A stretch of 64,000 nucleotides of DNA from Apoda limacodes (taxonomy: Eukaryota > Arthropoda > Insecta > Lepidoptera > Limacodidae): contig OX291553.1 in the NCBI GenBank assembly GCA_946406115.1, forward strand, positions 5,585,001 through 5,649,000, in the 5' to 3' direction. Position numbers and translations under genes: made by a program. Below, piece after piece: positions 24,400 to 35,698 of the stretch. The notes beneath the pieces were generated by a model, which was given only the letters and a program-made list of their open reading frames with translations, searched no databases and was not told the origin of the DNA. How positions within the stretch are numbered: the first letter of the stretch is position 1; each line of letters begins with the position of its first letter.

Positions 24400-24690
24400 T
24401 CGCATTAATATTATAAACGCAAAATTTTTGATGTTAGGATGTTTGGTTGTTTGTTACTCAATTACGCTTCTTCAACCACTTGATGGATCCCTTGATTCTG
24501 GAATAGGACAGGCTATTTTTCAAGCTGGAAAATTCAGAAGTGCGCACGGGAATAACTATAACCGAGCTTAAACGAACTATAGCTTGCTATCGCAACTTCA
24601 TTAGAATAATAAAGGAGTTGCCGTAATAATCCCATGCCGATACCCAAATTAAGGGCGGGCGGAGCCACGGGCAAAATTCTTAAAAATGCA
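24400..24690 (+). mobile_element. Helitron-like non-autonomous copy
   Basis: ATTAATATTATAAACGC at the start, then GTTTGTTACTCAATTACGC, ending in the GGGCGGGCGGAGCCACGGGC block. A head-to-tail neighbour of the preceding copy; its CTAG terminus is decayed. Confidence 0.6.
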
Positions 24691-25799
24691 CATTTTGCTT
24701 GGAACAATGTAAAAACTAAAGATAAATAGCTATCGTGAAAAGCCGTTCGTGGGAGTTTTGCTCTAAACCCTGCACGTGTTGAAACAATAGCGTAGTTCCT
24801 AGAAAAGTCGCGATACAGTAGCGTATTTAGAATTGTATTTAATCTATAAATGAATAATAGATTTAATTTAAACTAGTATTGAAAATCAACTGCTTGCTTG
24901 GAAACGTGCTTAGCTTGTATTTCCTTACGTACCTAAAATATTAGCTAAAGTAAAGTAGTTAATACTACTACAAAACTTACACGATAACATATCTTATAAT
25001 ACATACTTGACACGAAATCACTAGCATTATAGATTATTGTATTATATATAGTTGTAAGACATGTGTGAGAATAAACCTTTTTGATAGCCTAGCTATAAGC
25101 GTGTAAAGCTAATAATAAGTTAGTACCTAAAAAGTGGGTGTAAACCATTTTTATGTGTTGTTACTAAGGATTTGTCCAAATATTATACATTGTCAGTGTT
25201 TGCTACCAGGACAGATCACAAAAATAATTTACTTAGGAAATAAATAAAGTATCAGAGAATTCCGATACTATTCGTTAAAAACGGATTGCAAAACTCTCTA
25301 ACTTCGGGTCCTTACAGCCATCATCGATCGCACTAATATGGATAACGTAAGATTACTATATACCCGTGATGAAAATTCGGAAATCTTGTTTTATTTTGTT
25401 TGCTGAGCGGATATCATTTTTTAATGTAGATTAATTATAGAGTAAAGTCTGGAGACTTATCCCTGAATAGGACCATGTCATACTGATCTCCCTTCCGGGA
25501 GAGATATCTGTGGACTGAGGGCGCTGTTGTACATTTCTGGAACAGCCTGGGAAAGTCCTAATTTTTGGTCAATGAAGCTTAGGCTTTGTTAAACAAATAT
25601 TAATGAAACAGCGGGACGCACACTCACAAAGTTTTACGAGGCAGGCAGACGTGATACTGTAATCAAAACAACCAACTGTATACTGTAAAACACATCGTAG
25701 ATACCTTATTATTCTTAAATTAAAATTATAAACTTAAAACTAAAACAGTAGACGATCAGTTAAATAATCATATCGATTTGGCCATCATTTCAAAACAAA
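24691..25799. other. AT-rich, nothing recognised
   Basis: No protein-like frame and no matched repeat. Confidence 0.4.
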
Positions 25800-26166
25800 A
25801 GAAAAAAAATGTTAGATAGGACGTTATTAACGCGTTATATCGCAGTAGTCCAGGTAGGGTCCTCCACAGAATATATAACTAAATATTCTGTGAATATTTC
25901 CAGCTTTAACCTGTTGCCGTTATCAATATCGGGCAAAAAAAATCACTTTTCATGTATGGGAGCCGCCTTAAATATTTATTTTATTTTGTTCTTTAGTATT
26001 TGTTGTTATAGTGGCAACAGAAATACATCGTCTGTGAAAATTCCAACTGTCTAACTATCACGGTTCATGAGATACAGCCTGGTGACAGATAGACGGACGG
26101 ACGGACGGACTGCGGAGTCTTAGTAATAGGGTCCCATTTTTACCCTTTGGGTACGGAACCCTAAAA
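25800..26166 (+). mobile_element. 3' untranslated end of a non-LTR retrotransposon
   Basis: It ends CGGTTCATGAGATACAGCC, four ACGG units, CGGAGTCTTAGTAATAGGG and GGGTACGGAACCCTAAAAA. I know this tail as very common in lepidopteran genomes, attached to LINE-type elements; the precise clade is uncertain. No coding remnant precedes it. A decayed echo of the tail (GTATGGAACCCTAAAAAC) sits near 51935-51955. Confidence 0.55.
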
Positions 26167-28148
26167 ACTAAAACTAGACGTAGCCCTTATTTAATTCAGT
26201 AGGTACTTCAAAACCTTACCTAACCAAATGCACAAGGACGCTTCCTTTCGGCGATTACAAGAAAAAACAATTACAAACCACAAATTAACCTAACAGGTCA
26301 AACCGTAATGGTTTTGCTTTTGTGACAAAGAAAATATCAACGTAACAATAACAAATAAAACTGACACTGAGATAATAGAGCGGCAAAAACATTTTCAAAT
26401 CACTTAAATTGAAAAGAACGTGATGGTTATTTTTGGTAACCATCTTGTTGGTAATAATAATTTGCCAGCTTCTATATTTCATTTTCTTATTATTGGTATT
26501 CATTGTTTCAGAAACAATCTTTCAGTCATCGATTTTTATAACATTTTTTAACAAAACAATACTAGCAAATTCCAAAAAAATGCATTAAAGAAAAATAGGT
26601 TCTTATCAATGACCAGTTATTTCTAGTAAGTAAATCTTAAAGTTATAGAATTCAAATGAAATTCGTTAAAATCGAAATCATCGAATCATAAAGTTGGCTT
26701 TGTACGGGATGTCCTGAATATTTTGGAAACTCAAATCTGTTTTTCTACATATCTGACATGATTTAGAAATTGGATGCCATTTAAAAACCATTGGGACATC
26801 AAAGACTATGGAGACTATGGTTGTTTAGAATGTTAATCAAATAAATTTATAGATTGCTAGTTTGAAGGTAACTAGTTTTTTTTATTTATATCTTTTGATC
26901 GTTTTGTTAACCAAAAATGAATGCACTCTATGCGTTATATGGTGGCACTTTCGGTGCTCATTTATTTACTGCACATAATCGAAAGATAGAATGGTGTATT
27001 CTCAGTAAAAATAGCGATCGGCCATTTTGTTTGTTTGTATTTGGTAAATAGTACGATTTCAAAGCCTATGGAATATGATGGCCTTCTATGCTAAAGACAT
27101 CTTATCAACAATCCCCAGCTATAATTTTCATCGGTATTAAAAAAATAATTGTTAATAGCTTTGTCATATGTAAAATATTACATAGATACGGAATTATTTC
27201 GATTTGAAAATTGAAACACAAAAAAAACATCTCTGAAAATAATTATTCTTACCAAGATTATGTTTTAAGTTAAAATATATTTTTTTTTCTAATTTAAGGC
27301 AACTTTTATCTAGAAGATAAAAAATAAAAAAAATCAGAGAGATAAAATAGTCGTACTGTTTTGCGACATTGGCTCAGTAGTGGCATCTACGGTAGTTTTG
27401 TTGTACTTTGTAGCCAACGGTTTTGTACGCTCTAATATCAGACGGCACTACATTGTATACCATAACCCCTGGCTATTACGCAGTCCATACGTCAGATTAC
27501 AATACTCAAACTCTATGCATTCGTTTGTTATGTTAAATATGTTTAGGTGTAGCAATGTAGTAAAAGCGCTTAATAAGTAAAAGAATATTTCTATATTCAG
27601 AAAATAGTACTTGTATAAAGTGTTAGCTAAATGTTTAATCACGAATCACTTTAATAGATATCATTATCCTTTATTCAGTAACAAGGCGCCGAGCGCCACT
27701 CATTAACTTCGTTAATTAATCAGGAACAACTTGTCGCTGAAACAAAAGGCTATTGTGAATAATAAATCGATGTAGGAAAACAAAAGCGCAGCTTTGAAGA
27801 AACTGAAATTATTAAGATCACTAAAACAGAGTAGGTGTAAGTATAAATTTCGTTTTTTTCTCATTTTTTCAATATTTGAAGAGAAAATCTGTTTTGACTA
27901 AACACACAACTTTTAGGGAGCTTATGAGCTCCACGTATATTATATCTTTCACATTACCAATTCTTTATAGAACTTAGAATATTTTATAGGAATATCGGCA
28001 ATATAACAAATATTTTCATTTTCATTTAGATTCAGTGATGATCTGATGAAGATGAACTTCGAGCCAGTACGTTCAAGTAATCTCATTATTTAATAAAGGT
28101 TGGTTTAACTTATGTTTTTATTTCGGATTCTTCCGACTGGTTTCGAAC
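26167..28148. other. AT-rich, nothing recognised
   Basis: No ORF with protein character. Bases 28035-28110 (GAACTTCGAGCCAGTACGTT, then AATAAAGGTTGG) look like another LINE or LTR 3' end from memory. Confidence 0.35.
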
Positions 28149-29229
28149 CTTATTTTTTTTATACCACTAAGGTGGCAAACAAGCTTACGGTCCGCCTGAT
28201 GGTAAGCGGTCATCGTAGCCTATGGACGCTTGCAACACCAGGGGTATCACTTGCGCGTTGCCGACACTTCAAAAATCTAATAACTTCTTTCTTGAAGAAC
28301 TCCATACTGTAGTCCTTGCAGAAAACCTTGGCAGGGAGCGCATTCCACAACTTAAGCGTTCGCGGGAGGAAGTTTCTCTGAAACCGCACTGTACGCGATC
28401 ATTTAGGTTCTAAAGTGTGAAAATGAATTCCCTGCCGATGGCGAGCGGTGCGATGGTAGAAAGTAGCCATGGGCATCATTTCGAACAATTCCTCTGAATA
28501 CAACCCATTGTACAAGCGGTAGAACACACACAGAGAGGCAAAGTCTCTCCTCAGACTTAAGGGCTCGATACCGCAACTGAGTTTGGAATCGTCGACAATT
28601 CTCACAGCCCGTCGTTGTACCGAGTCGAAAGGGCCAAGCTGGTATCCGGGTGCACCCGCCCAGAGATGGCAGCAGTACTCCATATGGGGCCGAACTTGCG
28701 ACTTGTAAAGTAACAAGTCAACCTTTGCCCCGACGTGAAGTACTGGTTCGGTCTGTTGAGTACACCAAGTTTTTTGGACGCCAGCTTCACCTTATCTTGT
28801 AAATAATCTCGTAACTGAACATCGCTGGAGATGTCGACACCAAGGATCCCAATGCTCTTGGAGATGGAGAGGGGAGTGTTCTGGAATTGTGGGACTACAG
28901 TGAATGGAGTTTTCTTAGCGGTGAACGCGCACACTTGTGTCTTTGTAGGGTTGAATCGGACCAAGTTTACCCGTCCCCAGTCAGAGACCTTGGACAGTGT
29001 GGTCTCGATTTGAGACACAAGTTCTCCGCGGTTTTCCTCCACAATAGAACGAGGGATGTTTGCACGACCCGTGTAAAAAGCGTCTCCAGTACTGTCATCT
29101 GCATAGCAATGTATGTTGTTGATGTCCAACATGTCATTGATATGCAGTAGAAACAGCGTAGGAGACAGCACAGAGCCTTGCGGGACACCAGCATTAATGT
29201 CCATGCTATCATAGCAACTACCGTCAACT
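28149..29229 (-). mobile_element. Family X non-LTR element, 3' half
   Basis: Collinear on the minus strand with 54990-56060 of the best copy: reverse transcriptase from the GVPQGSVLSP motif B through the YADD motif C, the thumb/C-terminal region and the common 3' end, with the A tail seen as T's at 28150-28158. It is separated from its own 5' half (30181-31730) by foreign DNA. Confidence 0.9.
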
Positions 29230-29243
29230 TGTAGAGTATCCAA
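28399..29243 (-). pseudogene. Reverse transcriptase C-terminal part, broken
   Basis: Two overlapping frames (28602-29243, then 28399-28716) together encode motif B (AGVPQGSVLSPTLFLLH), motif C (CYADDSTGDAFYTG) and the C-terminal region. A frameshift lies near 28705 and a Trp codon has become TGA at the LEPK/WSRT position (about 28399). The enzyme copies element RNA at a nicked target. This copy is inactive: it lacks the fingers and motif A and has two lesions. Confidence 0.85.
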
Positions 29244-30175
29244 GCCTTAGATAGTAAATTGTTGTGGTAACTAGTGAATTTAAACTATGGCCGAGAGAGC
29301 TTAGAGGGAAATCAATAACATACGGCTTTGCTTGGGGAGTAGATAACCAGGAAGTTAAACTATATGAAGTGTATCGATCGATTATTCTTTAGTTACGCTT
29401 GATATAAACGCTGTAGGGTGCGAAAGGGATAGTAGAGTAGACTCAGCGCCGTTTATGACGTGACACCATTAGGTAAACTAAATGGACCTGTGTAATCGAG
29501 CCATGTGAAAAGGGGGGAATCTGGATCAGCGGATAAAGAAATTAGTAAAATCGGTTTAAGCTTTCGATATAATTATTTGATTATTACTATAATGTAACTG
29601 GCCACTAAATGCGAGGCACGTTTGTACATGTGGAAGTAAAATAAAGAAGAAATTAACTGGCGTCACGAATCCTAGACGGTATAGCGTGGTCAGGCCGCGT
29701 CTATCGTGGGGGAGGGGAAAACGTTTATAAGCGATTGGCGTCAGTTGCGGCACCCTTTTTCACTGACATCGCGGCGTGAGACTGGTTGTACTCAGGTTCC
29801 TAATTTGAAGAAATCTAATACCGTCACCGTGTATAACCTTGGAACCGCTTCGCAGAGATAAGTGTCAGTTATTATTGATGGTTTTGTACGTTGGGGTTTT
29901 GTGAGGGACTTTCTTTATACAATTATGTTAAGAGAGTGTAAAGGGGTTAGGTTGTCGCGTCTTAAAAGGGGTAAAGGGTCGGTAGGGGTAGATTTAAATT
30001 GATTGTCTGTTGGGTTGAGTTTTGTCCGGGATGTTAAATGTGATTTTGGGGTAACTTAAAAATTACATATTATAAATGCAGAGATAATTTGCTGACATTG
30101 TTGGTTATGTACACTCTCTAATTAAAAGGACTGCCGATTTTTGTAGAGAACCTAGTGGAGTAAAAGGTTCCTACA
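29230..30175. mobile_element. Foreign segment replacing the middle of family X; possible solo LTR
   Basis: This 946-bp block has no similarity to family X and sits where ~880 bp of the element (54108-54989 in the best copy) should be. Its ends are TGTAG and CTACA, the TG...CA inverted ends expected of an LTR, and AATAAA occurs at about 29640. Against this, no direct target duplication is visible and element sequence is missing, so simple insertion is excluded. Other explanations are insertion followed by deletion, or repair-mediated replacement. Confidence 0.4.
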
Positions 30176-30180
30176 TTTGT

Positions 30181-31730
30181 GTTCTAACTCAGAAATATTC
30201 AGATCCTTATTATTACGAGCCGTGGTCCAAGCCTCATATGCAGTTTGCTTAAGAATTTTAGCTTTTCTGCAAGACCTATTAAACTACGGTCGTTTTTTGA
30301 CGCCGGCTAGCTAATATAGCATTCCATACCAGCAAGGATTGTCTCAGTGACTGCGGCTGCGCAGACGTCAGGATCTTCTGAGTTAAAGCAGATCTGCCTC
30401 CACGGGTACGATGCGTATAATTCTCGCAATCCATCCCAGTCTGCCGACTTATAGTGCCACACACGACGCCAATTAGGTGGACGCCAATGACATTTGAGTC
30501 CGAACGAGACAGTGGTCCAAGGAGCCAAGAGGCGCATCAACTAAGACGGAGTATCCGTCCGGACGAGTAGTCAGCAGAAGGTCCAGTATTCGTATGTTCC
30601 TCTATATCTGGTATTCTCGTTGGAGAAAGCTGAGAGAATCCATAGGTCAGAGCAAATTCATGAGCAGATATCCCAGCATAGTTATTGGTTCGAGAACTGA
30701 GCCACTCACGATAGTGGGCGTTAAAGTCTCCCAAAATAACTAGTTCTGCTGTGGGATATTGCTCTAGAACTTTGTCAGTCGTCAAACTCAGGTGCGTGAA
30801 ACGTCGAATTACGTCCGTGTCACCGCCATGAGACCTGTATAGGTACGCATAGATACGAGTGTGACCGCTCATAAAATTGTGTTCGAGTTTGTAGCCGGGA
30901 TAGTGAAGGTATGATGTGTCCGCCGGGCAGGATATCTGCGTCTCCGTTAAAAAAAGAATGGTCGGCTGCGCAGTCTCAAGATAGTGGTGGACTGCGTTAA
31001 GATTTGCGTGAATACCCCTGATGTTGCAAAAATCCACATTATATGTGGATGGAGTAGCCGCTGTGCAAAGTCTTTTCTTTTTCGTTCTCATGGCCATCAT
31101 ATATAAAAAAAGTTACTAAGACTAAGGATGAGGATTCACTGCAGAGACAGCTTAGAGTACAAAAGAACCGCACGTTCTAAGACTGCCGAAGCTCGCCACA
31201 GATGATACGGTTGCTGGCACGGCGGGCGGAAGGGCCCCTGATCCCCTTCTGTTGTAGTAGCCGGGTCCACTCCGGTCTCCTTCTCCGGCACGACTACCAC
31301 TTCAGATACTTTACACAGGCTGGCGGATCAGCCTCCGAGGGCGGAGATTATGTGATCCCTGGGTTCGGGATCCCGTTCAACCTGCGATCAGCCGTTTCAT
31401 CAGGTCTCCCTGACCGCTGAACCAGCACGCCGCGTCTACGCCGAGCATGACAGCAACAAGCACCGCCAGTCCTCCGCTGTCCGCGCAGCGTATCCTCAAA
31501 GAGCTCTGGCAACCTTACTCACCGCCAGGAACACAACACTACTCAATGTTAGTGTTATTATGGCCGCGGTTTTCTGTAAGGTGAAGGTACTTCCCCAGTT
31601 CGGGCCGCTCATTCGAGCAAGTACTTGCTATGCCCTGCTTTAGTTGTTCGGGTGGCTTATTCAAGCGAGTACTTGCAGTGCCCTACCTCTCTACAAGACA
31701 CCGTAGTATGACCATTGCCGAAACCTCTAT
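30181..31730 (-). mobile_element. Family X non-LTR element, 5' half and leader
   Basis: The minus strand carries a GC-rich leader (31100-31730, possibly including the end of a first ORF) and then the apurinic-type endonuclease region. Similarity to the best copy starts at GGCGGTGACACGGACGTAA and runs to about 54107. This is the only copy here extending 5' of that point, so it shows what the family's upstream part looks like. Confidence 0.8.
30537..31100 (-). pseudogene. APE-type endonuclease domain, N-terminal part
   Basis: 187 codons contain CNIRGIHANL (active-site Asn region), ILFLTETQIS (catalytic Glu region) and VILGDFNAHYREW (the GDFN motif). This is the target-nicking endonuclease of Jockey-superfamily LINEs. 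Small deletions after FSQLSPTRIPDIEEH shift the frame; the remainder, including WRRVWHYKSADWDGL, continues in other frames down to 30181. Dead copy. Confidence 0.85.
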
Positions 31731-31889
31731 TTTGTTTCATAAAGTCAGTCATCGACTTACACACACACTCACATCGAGGTTACAATTTTAGCTTTTTGAT
31801 TATCTAGTTAATTTATAAACTAGGAGCGGATTAGCTCTCTAGTAGTTGTGTGTCTCTGATGTTCGTAACGAGCGTATTTTCGGGACAAT

Positions 31890-32030
31890 AATTTAGTCGG
31901 TATTTTCTCTAACCGGAAGAGCTATCGTAAATGGATCGTAAGGGTTGCAGATTCAATTCCTGGCTCTAGATTAATTATTTGACTGCATCTTTGCTATTAA
32001 AATGAAACGGTTTATTATATTAATAATTTA
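31890..32030 (+). repeat. tRNA-derived SINE, uninterrupted copy
   Basis: The B box is GGTTGCAGATTCAATTCC with a body GGCTCTAGATTAATTATTTG, then ACTGCATCTTTGC. It matches the complement of 14215-15015 minus its MITE, which identifies the family. Confidence 0.6.
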
Positions 32031-32726
32031 CTTTTTAAAAATATCAAATCACTCTTGTGTTTAATTTAAACTAATGTAAAAAATACCTGTGTACCAATGT
32101 TAATTTTAAAATCTATAAAAATAATATTATATATTAAACATGATAATATTATTTTACTGTAAATCCAATGTAATTTTATCGTTTTATGTAACGTTCTTAA
32201 ATGAACCAAATCTACGAAATAGGTTCTCGGCCAGAGAAAAGGGGGAGAACGATCCAGGGAGATCGATAATCGTGAAAAAATAAGTCAGGATGTGAGAGTA
32301 CATACACGTATTTAAGAAAATAAATACAGGCACAGACTGCATAATACCATACTAGTAACATAGGTATATAAATCCTACATAGGTGTATTACTTTGACCGT
32401 CAATTTACTCAGTAAAACTATGTTGAATAACATTACCAGTTTCACTTCTGTCACGTATACATATAATAAATATAAAATTATTGCTTGCATTGCAATTCTA
32501 TGATTGTTTTATTTTAATATTATGTCATGAAATTAATGAAAGTCGACAGGAATTTAATTAAAAAAAACCTGTGTGTGTGTGTGTTCCAAAAATATACATC
32601 TTTAATTACCCGCTGCGCTTATTGCTTATGCCAAACTCAAAAATATACATTTTGTTTTTACTTTTTCCATACGTGTTTGGTTTATATTGGCTTGAAGGAT
32701 CAAAAAGTGTTAAATATAATATTATG
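32031..32726. other. AT-rich, nothing recognised
   Basis: No coding or repeat signal apart from a five-unit GT microsatellite near 32573. Confidence 0.4.
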
Positions 32727-32891
32727 TAAGATACCTATTTTATGCTATTTTTAAACAATCTGGTAGTATTCAAAAGTAATACGTGGCTGGTTCATATCCA
32801 GCTCGGAGGACAAAAAAAATCCTTAACATTGTAAGAGGCCAATTTTATTATATTTTTTAACAATCGATTAGTATTCAAAAGTAACTGTTAA
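32727..32891. repeat. Diverged tandem duplication, ~105-bp period
   Basis: TAGTATTCAAAAGTAA occurs at 32764 and 32869, preceded in both by a similar ATTTTA...TTTTTAACAATC block. Between them GGTTCATATCC resembles a Pol III B box. Confidence 0.55.
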
Positions 32892-33286
32892 TAAATTACG
32901 GCTCTATTTATTTTTTATTTTATTTGAACTTTCTGCACTGACATGTTAACAATGGCGAGCTTAACCATAAGGCATTCTCTACCAGAAAACCATTCTCTAT
33001 ATTGAACATTTACTAACACAAATTTTAAAGATACATTACAGAACTTGTCATAACTTTTATTTAATCTTTACCTTATACGTAGATAAAATTATGGCGCTTA
33101 GACATTTAATAGCCTTTTAGCTGCATTTAAAGATATTATTTATGTATATGTATATGTATTTATATCAAAGAGAATTGACTTTTGCAGCAACTTTCTTAAT
33201 GAATATGGTTATATCGTATTTTTGCATGGATTAATAATCGATAAAAAAAGTGTTTTGTTTAGATAAAATACAGACGTTGTCATCGT

Positions 33287-33369
33287 TCAGTGCAAATAGA
33301 ACGGTTGAGATGAGAAATCTATTAGATCCGATGTCAAACGCAGTGTCTTTCACTATGAACAAAGTAAAG
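33287..33369 (+). CDS. Possible first coding exon of an unknown host gene
   Basis: A TATA-like GATAAAATA (about 33262) stands roughly 29 bp before an arthropod initiator TCAGTGC (33287-33293). An ATG at 33310 opens 20 codons, MRNLLDPMSNAVSFTMNKVK, followed directly by a consensus donor AAG|GTAAAA at 33369/33370. Downstream of the donor the DNA is non-coding. Spacing of promoter, start and donor is coherent, but no second exon or protein family is recognised, and AT-rich DNA yields such patterns by chance. Not a known transposon fragment. Confidence 0.25.
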
Positions 33370-33574
33370 GTAAAACATTGCATAAAATACTGATTCATTT
33401 GATCATCTTAACTTGTTGTCAGTAAATCCTTTTTGACTTTATTTATTTGTAAATTATAGGTGGCACAATATAATGTTCTAAAGTTTTAGCTGGTAATTAT
33501 AAAGTTTTGAAAATTTATCTTGATTTACTTTTATATGAACATTTGCTCTCTGATAATATCAAACGACTAAATCT

Positions 33575-33992
33575 ATGTTCATCTGGACGGTCCACCTGAT
33601 GGTTAGCATCGCGCGTTGCAGAACCTTTACAAATCTTATAACTTCTTTCTTGAAAAACCCCAAATTGAAGTCCTTAGAATAAACATTGGCAGTGAGCTCA
33701 TTCCACAACATAAGCGTTAGCGGGAGAAAGATCTTCTAAGTCCACACTATATGTGACCATTTAGGCTGTAAAGATACAGTGGGCATTATTACGAACAATT
33801 CCTCAGAACACATCCCATTAAACAAGTGGTAAAACATACTCAAGGAGGCAAACTCTATTTCGGCTTTTGAGCTTGGGATCGTCCATGATTTTTTCAGCCC
33901 ATCGTTGACTGAATCAAAGAGCCAAGCTGGTATTTGGGTGCATCCTGCCAGAAATAGCAGCAGTTCTCCATATGGGCACGGATTGAAAGACA
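33575..33992 (-). mobile_element. Family X fragment, strongly diverged
   Basis: Minus-strand sequence matches the C-terminal and 3' region of family X. The frame at 33736-33993 retains LSMFYHLFNGMCSEELFVIMP, aligned to the LCVFYRLYNGLCSEELFEMMP region. Many indels make it older than the other copies. Confidence 0.75.
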
Positions 33993-34329
33993 CAGCATGT
34001 CCGTTGTGCAGACATATAGGAATAGGTTGTGTGAATAAACCACAGTGAAAAGGATCTAAGGTAACCCGTGAAATCTAGTAAGCATAATTAGCAAATTAAA
34101 AGTGAAAGAACTTATTGAAAGACTGAGGTAAAAATTGGCAAAAAATATAAGGGATATGCAAGCAAGATTCAGAGAAGGAATTTTTATAGTACTATCTATT
34201 GTTAGTGGCACTAAAATTTATCAGTTTTGGGTTCATACGACAATCTAATAATTAATATTATCAAGAGATAATATTAACTTATACTAACAAGCTTTAGCTA
34301 TAGTTAATTTCAGTGGAATTCGATTCCCG
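33993..34329. other. AT-rich, nothing recognised
   Basis: No coding or repeat signal. Confidence 0.4.
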
Positions 34330-34498
34330 TGGGAACTTTTATATTATAAGGAATAAAATGCAGCCTCTGTCTTTTCACGTCTTCTCAACTATCTCTCTGC
34401 AAAATTTCAGCTTAATTGGATACTCCTCAGCGGCGTGACAAACCCTCGAAGTAGAGACAAAAAACAAACTTTCACATTTATAATATTAGTAGGATGAT
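34330..34498 (-). mobile_element. Helitron-like copy, 5' part
   Basis: The complement starts TCATCCTACTAATATTATAA then ATGTGAAAGTTTG, the family 5' end, and carries the AAATTTTGCAGAGAGATAG middle. The 3' CTAG end is not preserved. Confidence 0.55.
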
Positions 34499-34979
34499 CA
34501 CTTTCCAAACATTGGAATAAGTTACGGTATTTTGGGCATGTTAAAAGATTAAATGAAATATGTACGAAAATAATTTATGAGGCTTAAGTAAATTATAAGG
34601 TCAATAGAGGTAGACCGGAAGACCGTTATCTGAAAAGGTGAGTTCAAGAGAAGATACGCTAAACCATCAAACGTCTATGAAAGCATTAATGTGAGTAAAT
34701 GAAGCAAAAGAAGTGTGTCAATTTTTTTTTTGTATGCGAACCTACTAGTACTTGATTTCTCAATAGACACTAAGAAGTTATACGCTTTCTGTGTGAAGTC
34801 AACAAAAGATGGATTGAAAAAAATGGTTTATGAAATAGGAATAGGAAAGACACTTAAAAGAATGAACCTAACACTTTGTTCAACAAGAGCTAATGCCTGT
34901 TAAAGTCTATGAAATTCTTGGAATGAAAGACTTGTTGTTTTAAGTGTTATAAAGCAAAAAGATATTCGCCTTAAATTTG
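34499..34979. other. AT-rich, nothing recognised
   Basis: The open frame at 34715-34903 has no recognisable motif. Confidence 0.4.
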
Positions 34980-35073
34980 AAACTCTATTTTTTTTCTTCA
35001 TTAAAACTTTTATTTAACAACTAAAAATACTAAACAAAGTCAAGAAGTTATAAAATTAAAATTAAATTAAAAA

Positions 35074-35698
35074 CTAATAATTAACTAAAATAAAAACTAC
35101 AAATAAAAAACCTGTTCCAAGTTGACCTGATGGGGCAGTGTACCTAAAAGACTGGCAGTATTTCCTCGTTGTATTTTCTACGTTTGCGGTTTTCAGCAGA
35201 AGTGGCAGCAGCTCCCGCCACAGAAGCTGTACCCGGAAGATAAGTAGGGGCAAGGGTATCGACGCACGTGGCATCCCAAACTAATGGTCGACCCATCTTC
35301 CAAGGCACAAGACTCATGCCGTCAGGCTTTTTACCATCATCTCTAAATATACCAACAGGCTCTAAAATGGCAGGAGTGTTGATGCTCACTAGAGCTCGAC
35401 GTATAATGTCATTGAGGCTGCTGAGGCGAAACGTTCTGCCTGCGCTTCGAACACATGATAAGCCATAGTGACCGAGGGGATCGATTATGTCGCCGCATTG
35501 GCAACGATGGGGTATATTAGTGACCGCTCCTACATGTAAGCAAGATGCAAGTCGAAATGTGGAATTATCCATTAGGGTGCCTGTGTTTGCAGATGGAAGC
35601 GCCTGTAACCAAAGCCCTGACTCCCATGTTGAAGCTGCAAGAAGACGAGCACGATCTGCAGAATTGACAGCCGTTTCCAAAAGTATTTCCCGGTTCAA
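35074..35698 (-). pseudogene. Zinc knuckle plus restriction-like endonuclease domain
   Basis: The 184-codon frame (35144-35698) contains CQCGDIIDPLGHYGLSC, a C-x1-C-x8-H-x4-C knuckle characteristic of R2-superclade elements. Then come GRTFRLSSLNDIIRRAL, EPVGIFRDDGKKPDGMSLVP and VWDATCVDT. The KPDG...WDAT pair fits the PD-(D/E)xK nuclease core that nicks target DNA. It ends in the basic stretch AENRKRRKYNEE. A frameshift near 35700 separates it from the reverse transcriptase. Confidence 0.75.

Noticed and set aside
28149..31730. Target duplication for the minus-strand family X copy
   Set aside because: The flanks share only CGAA-CCT-like similarity (CGAACCTTATT against CGAAACCTCTATT), too weak and not at a defined 5' end.
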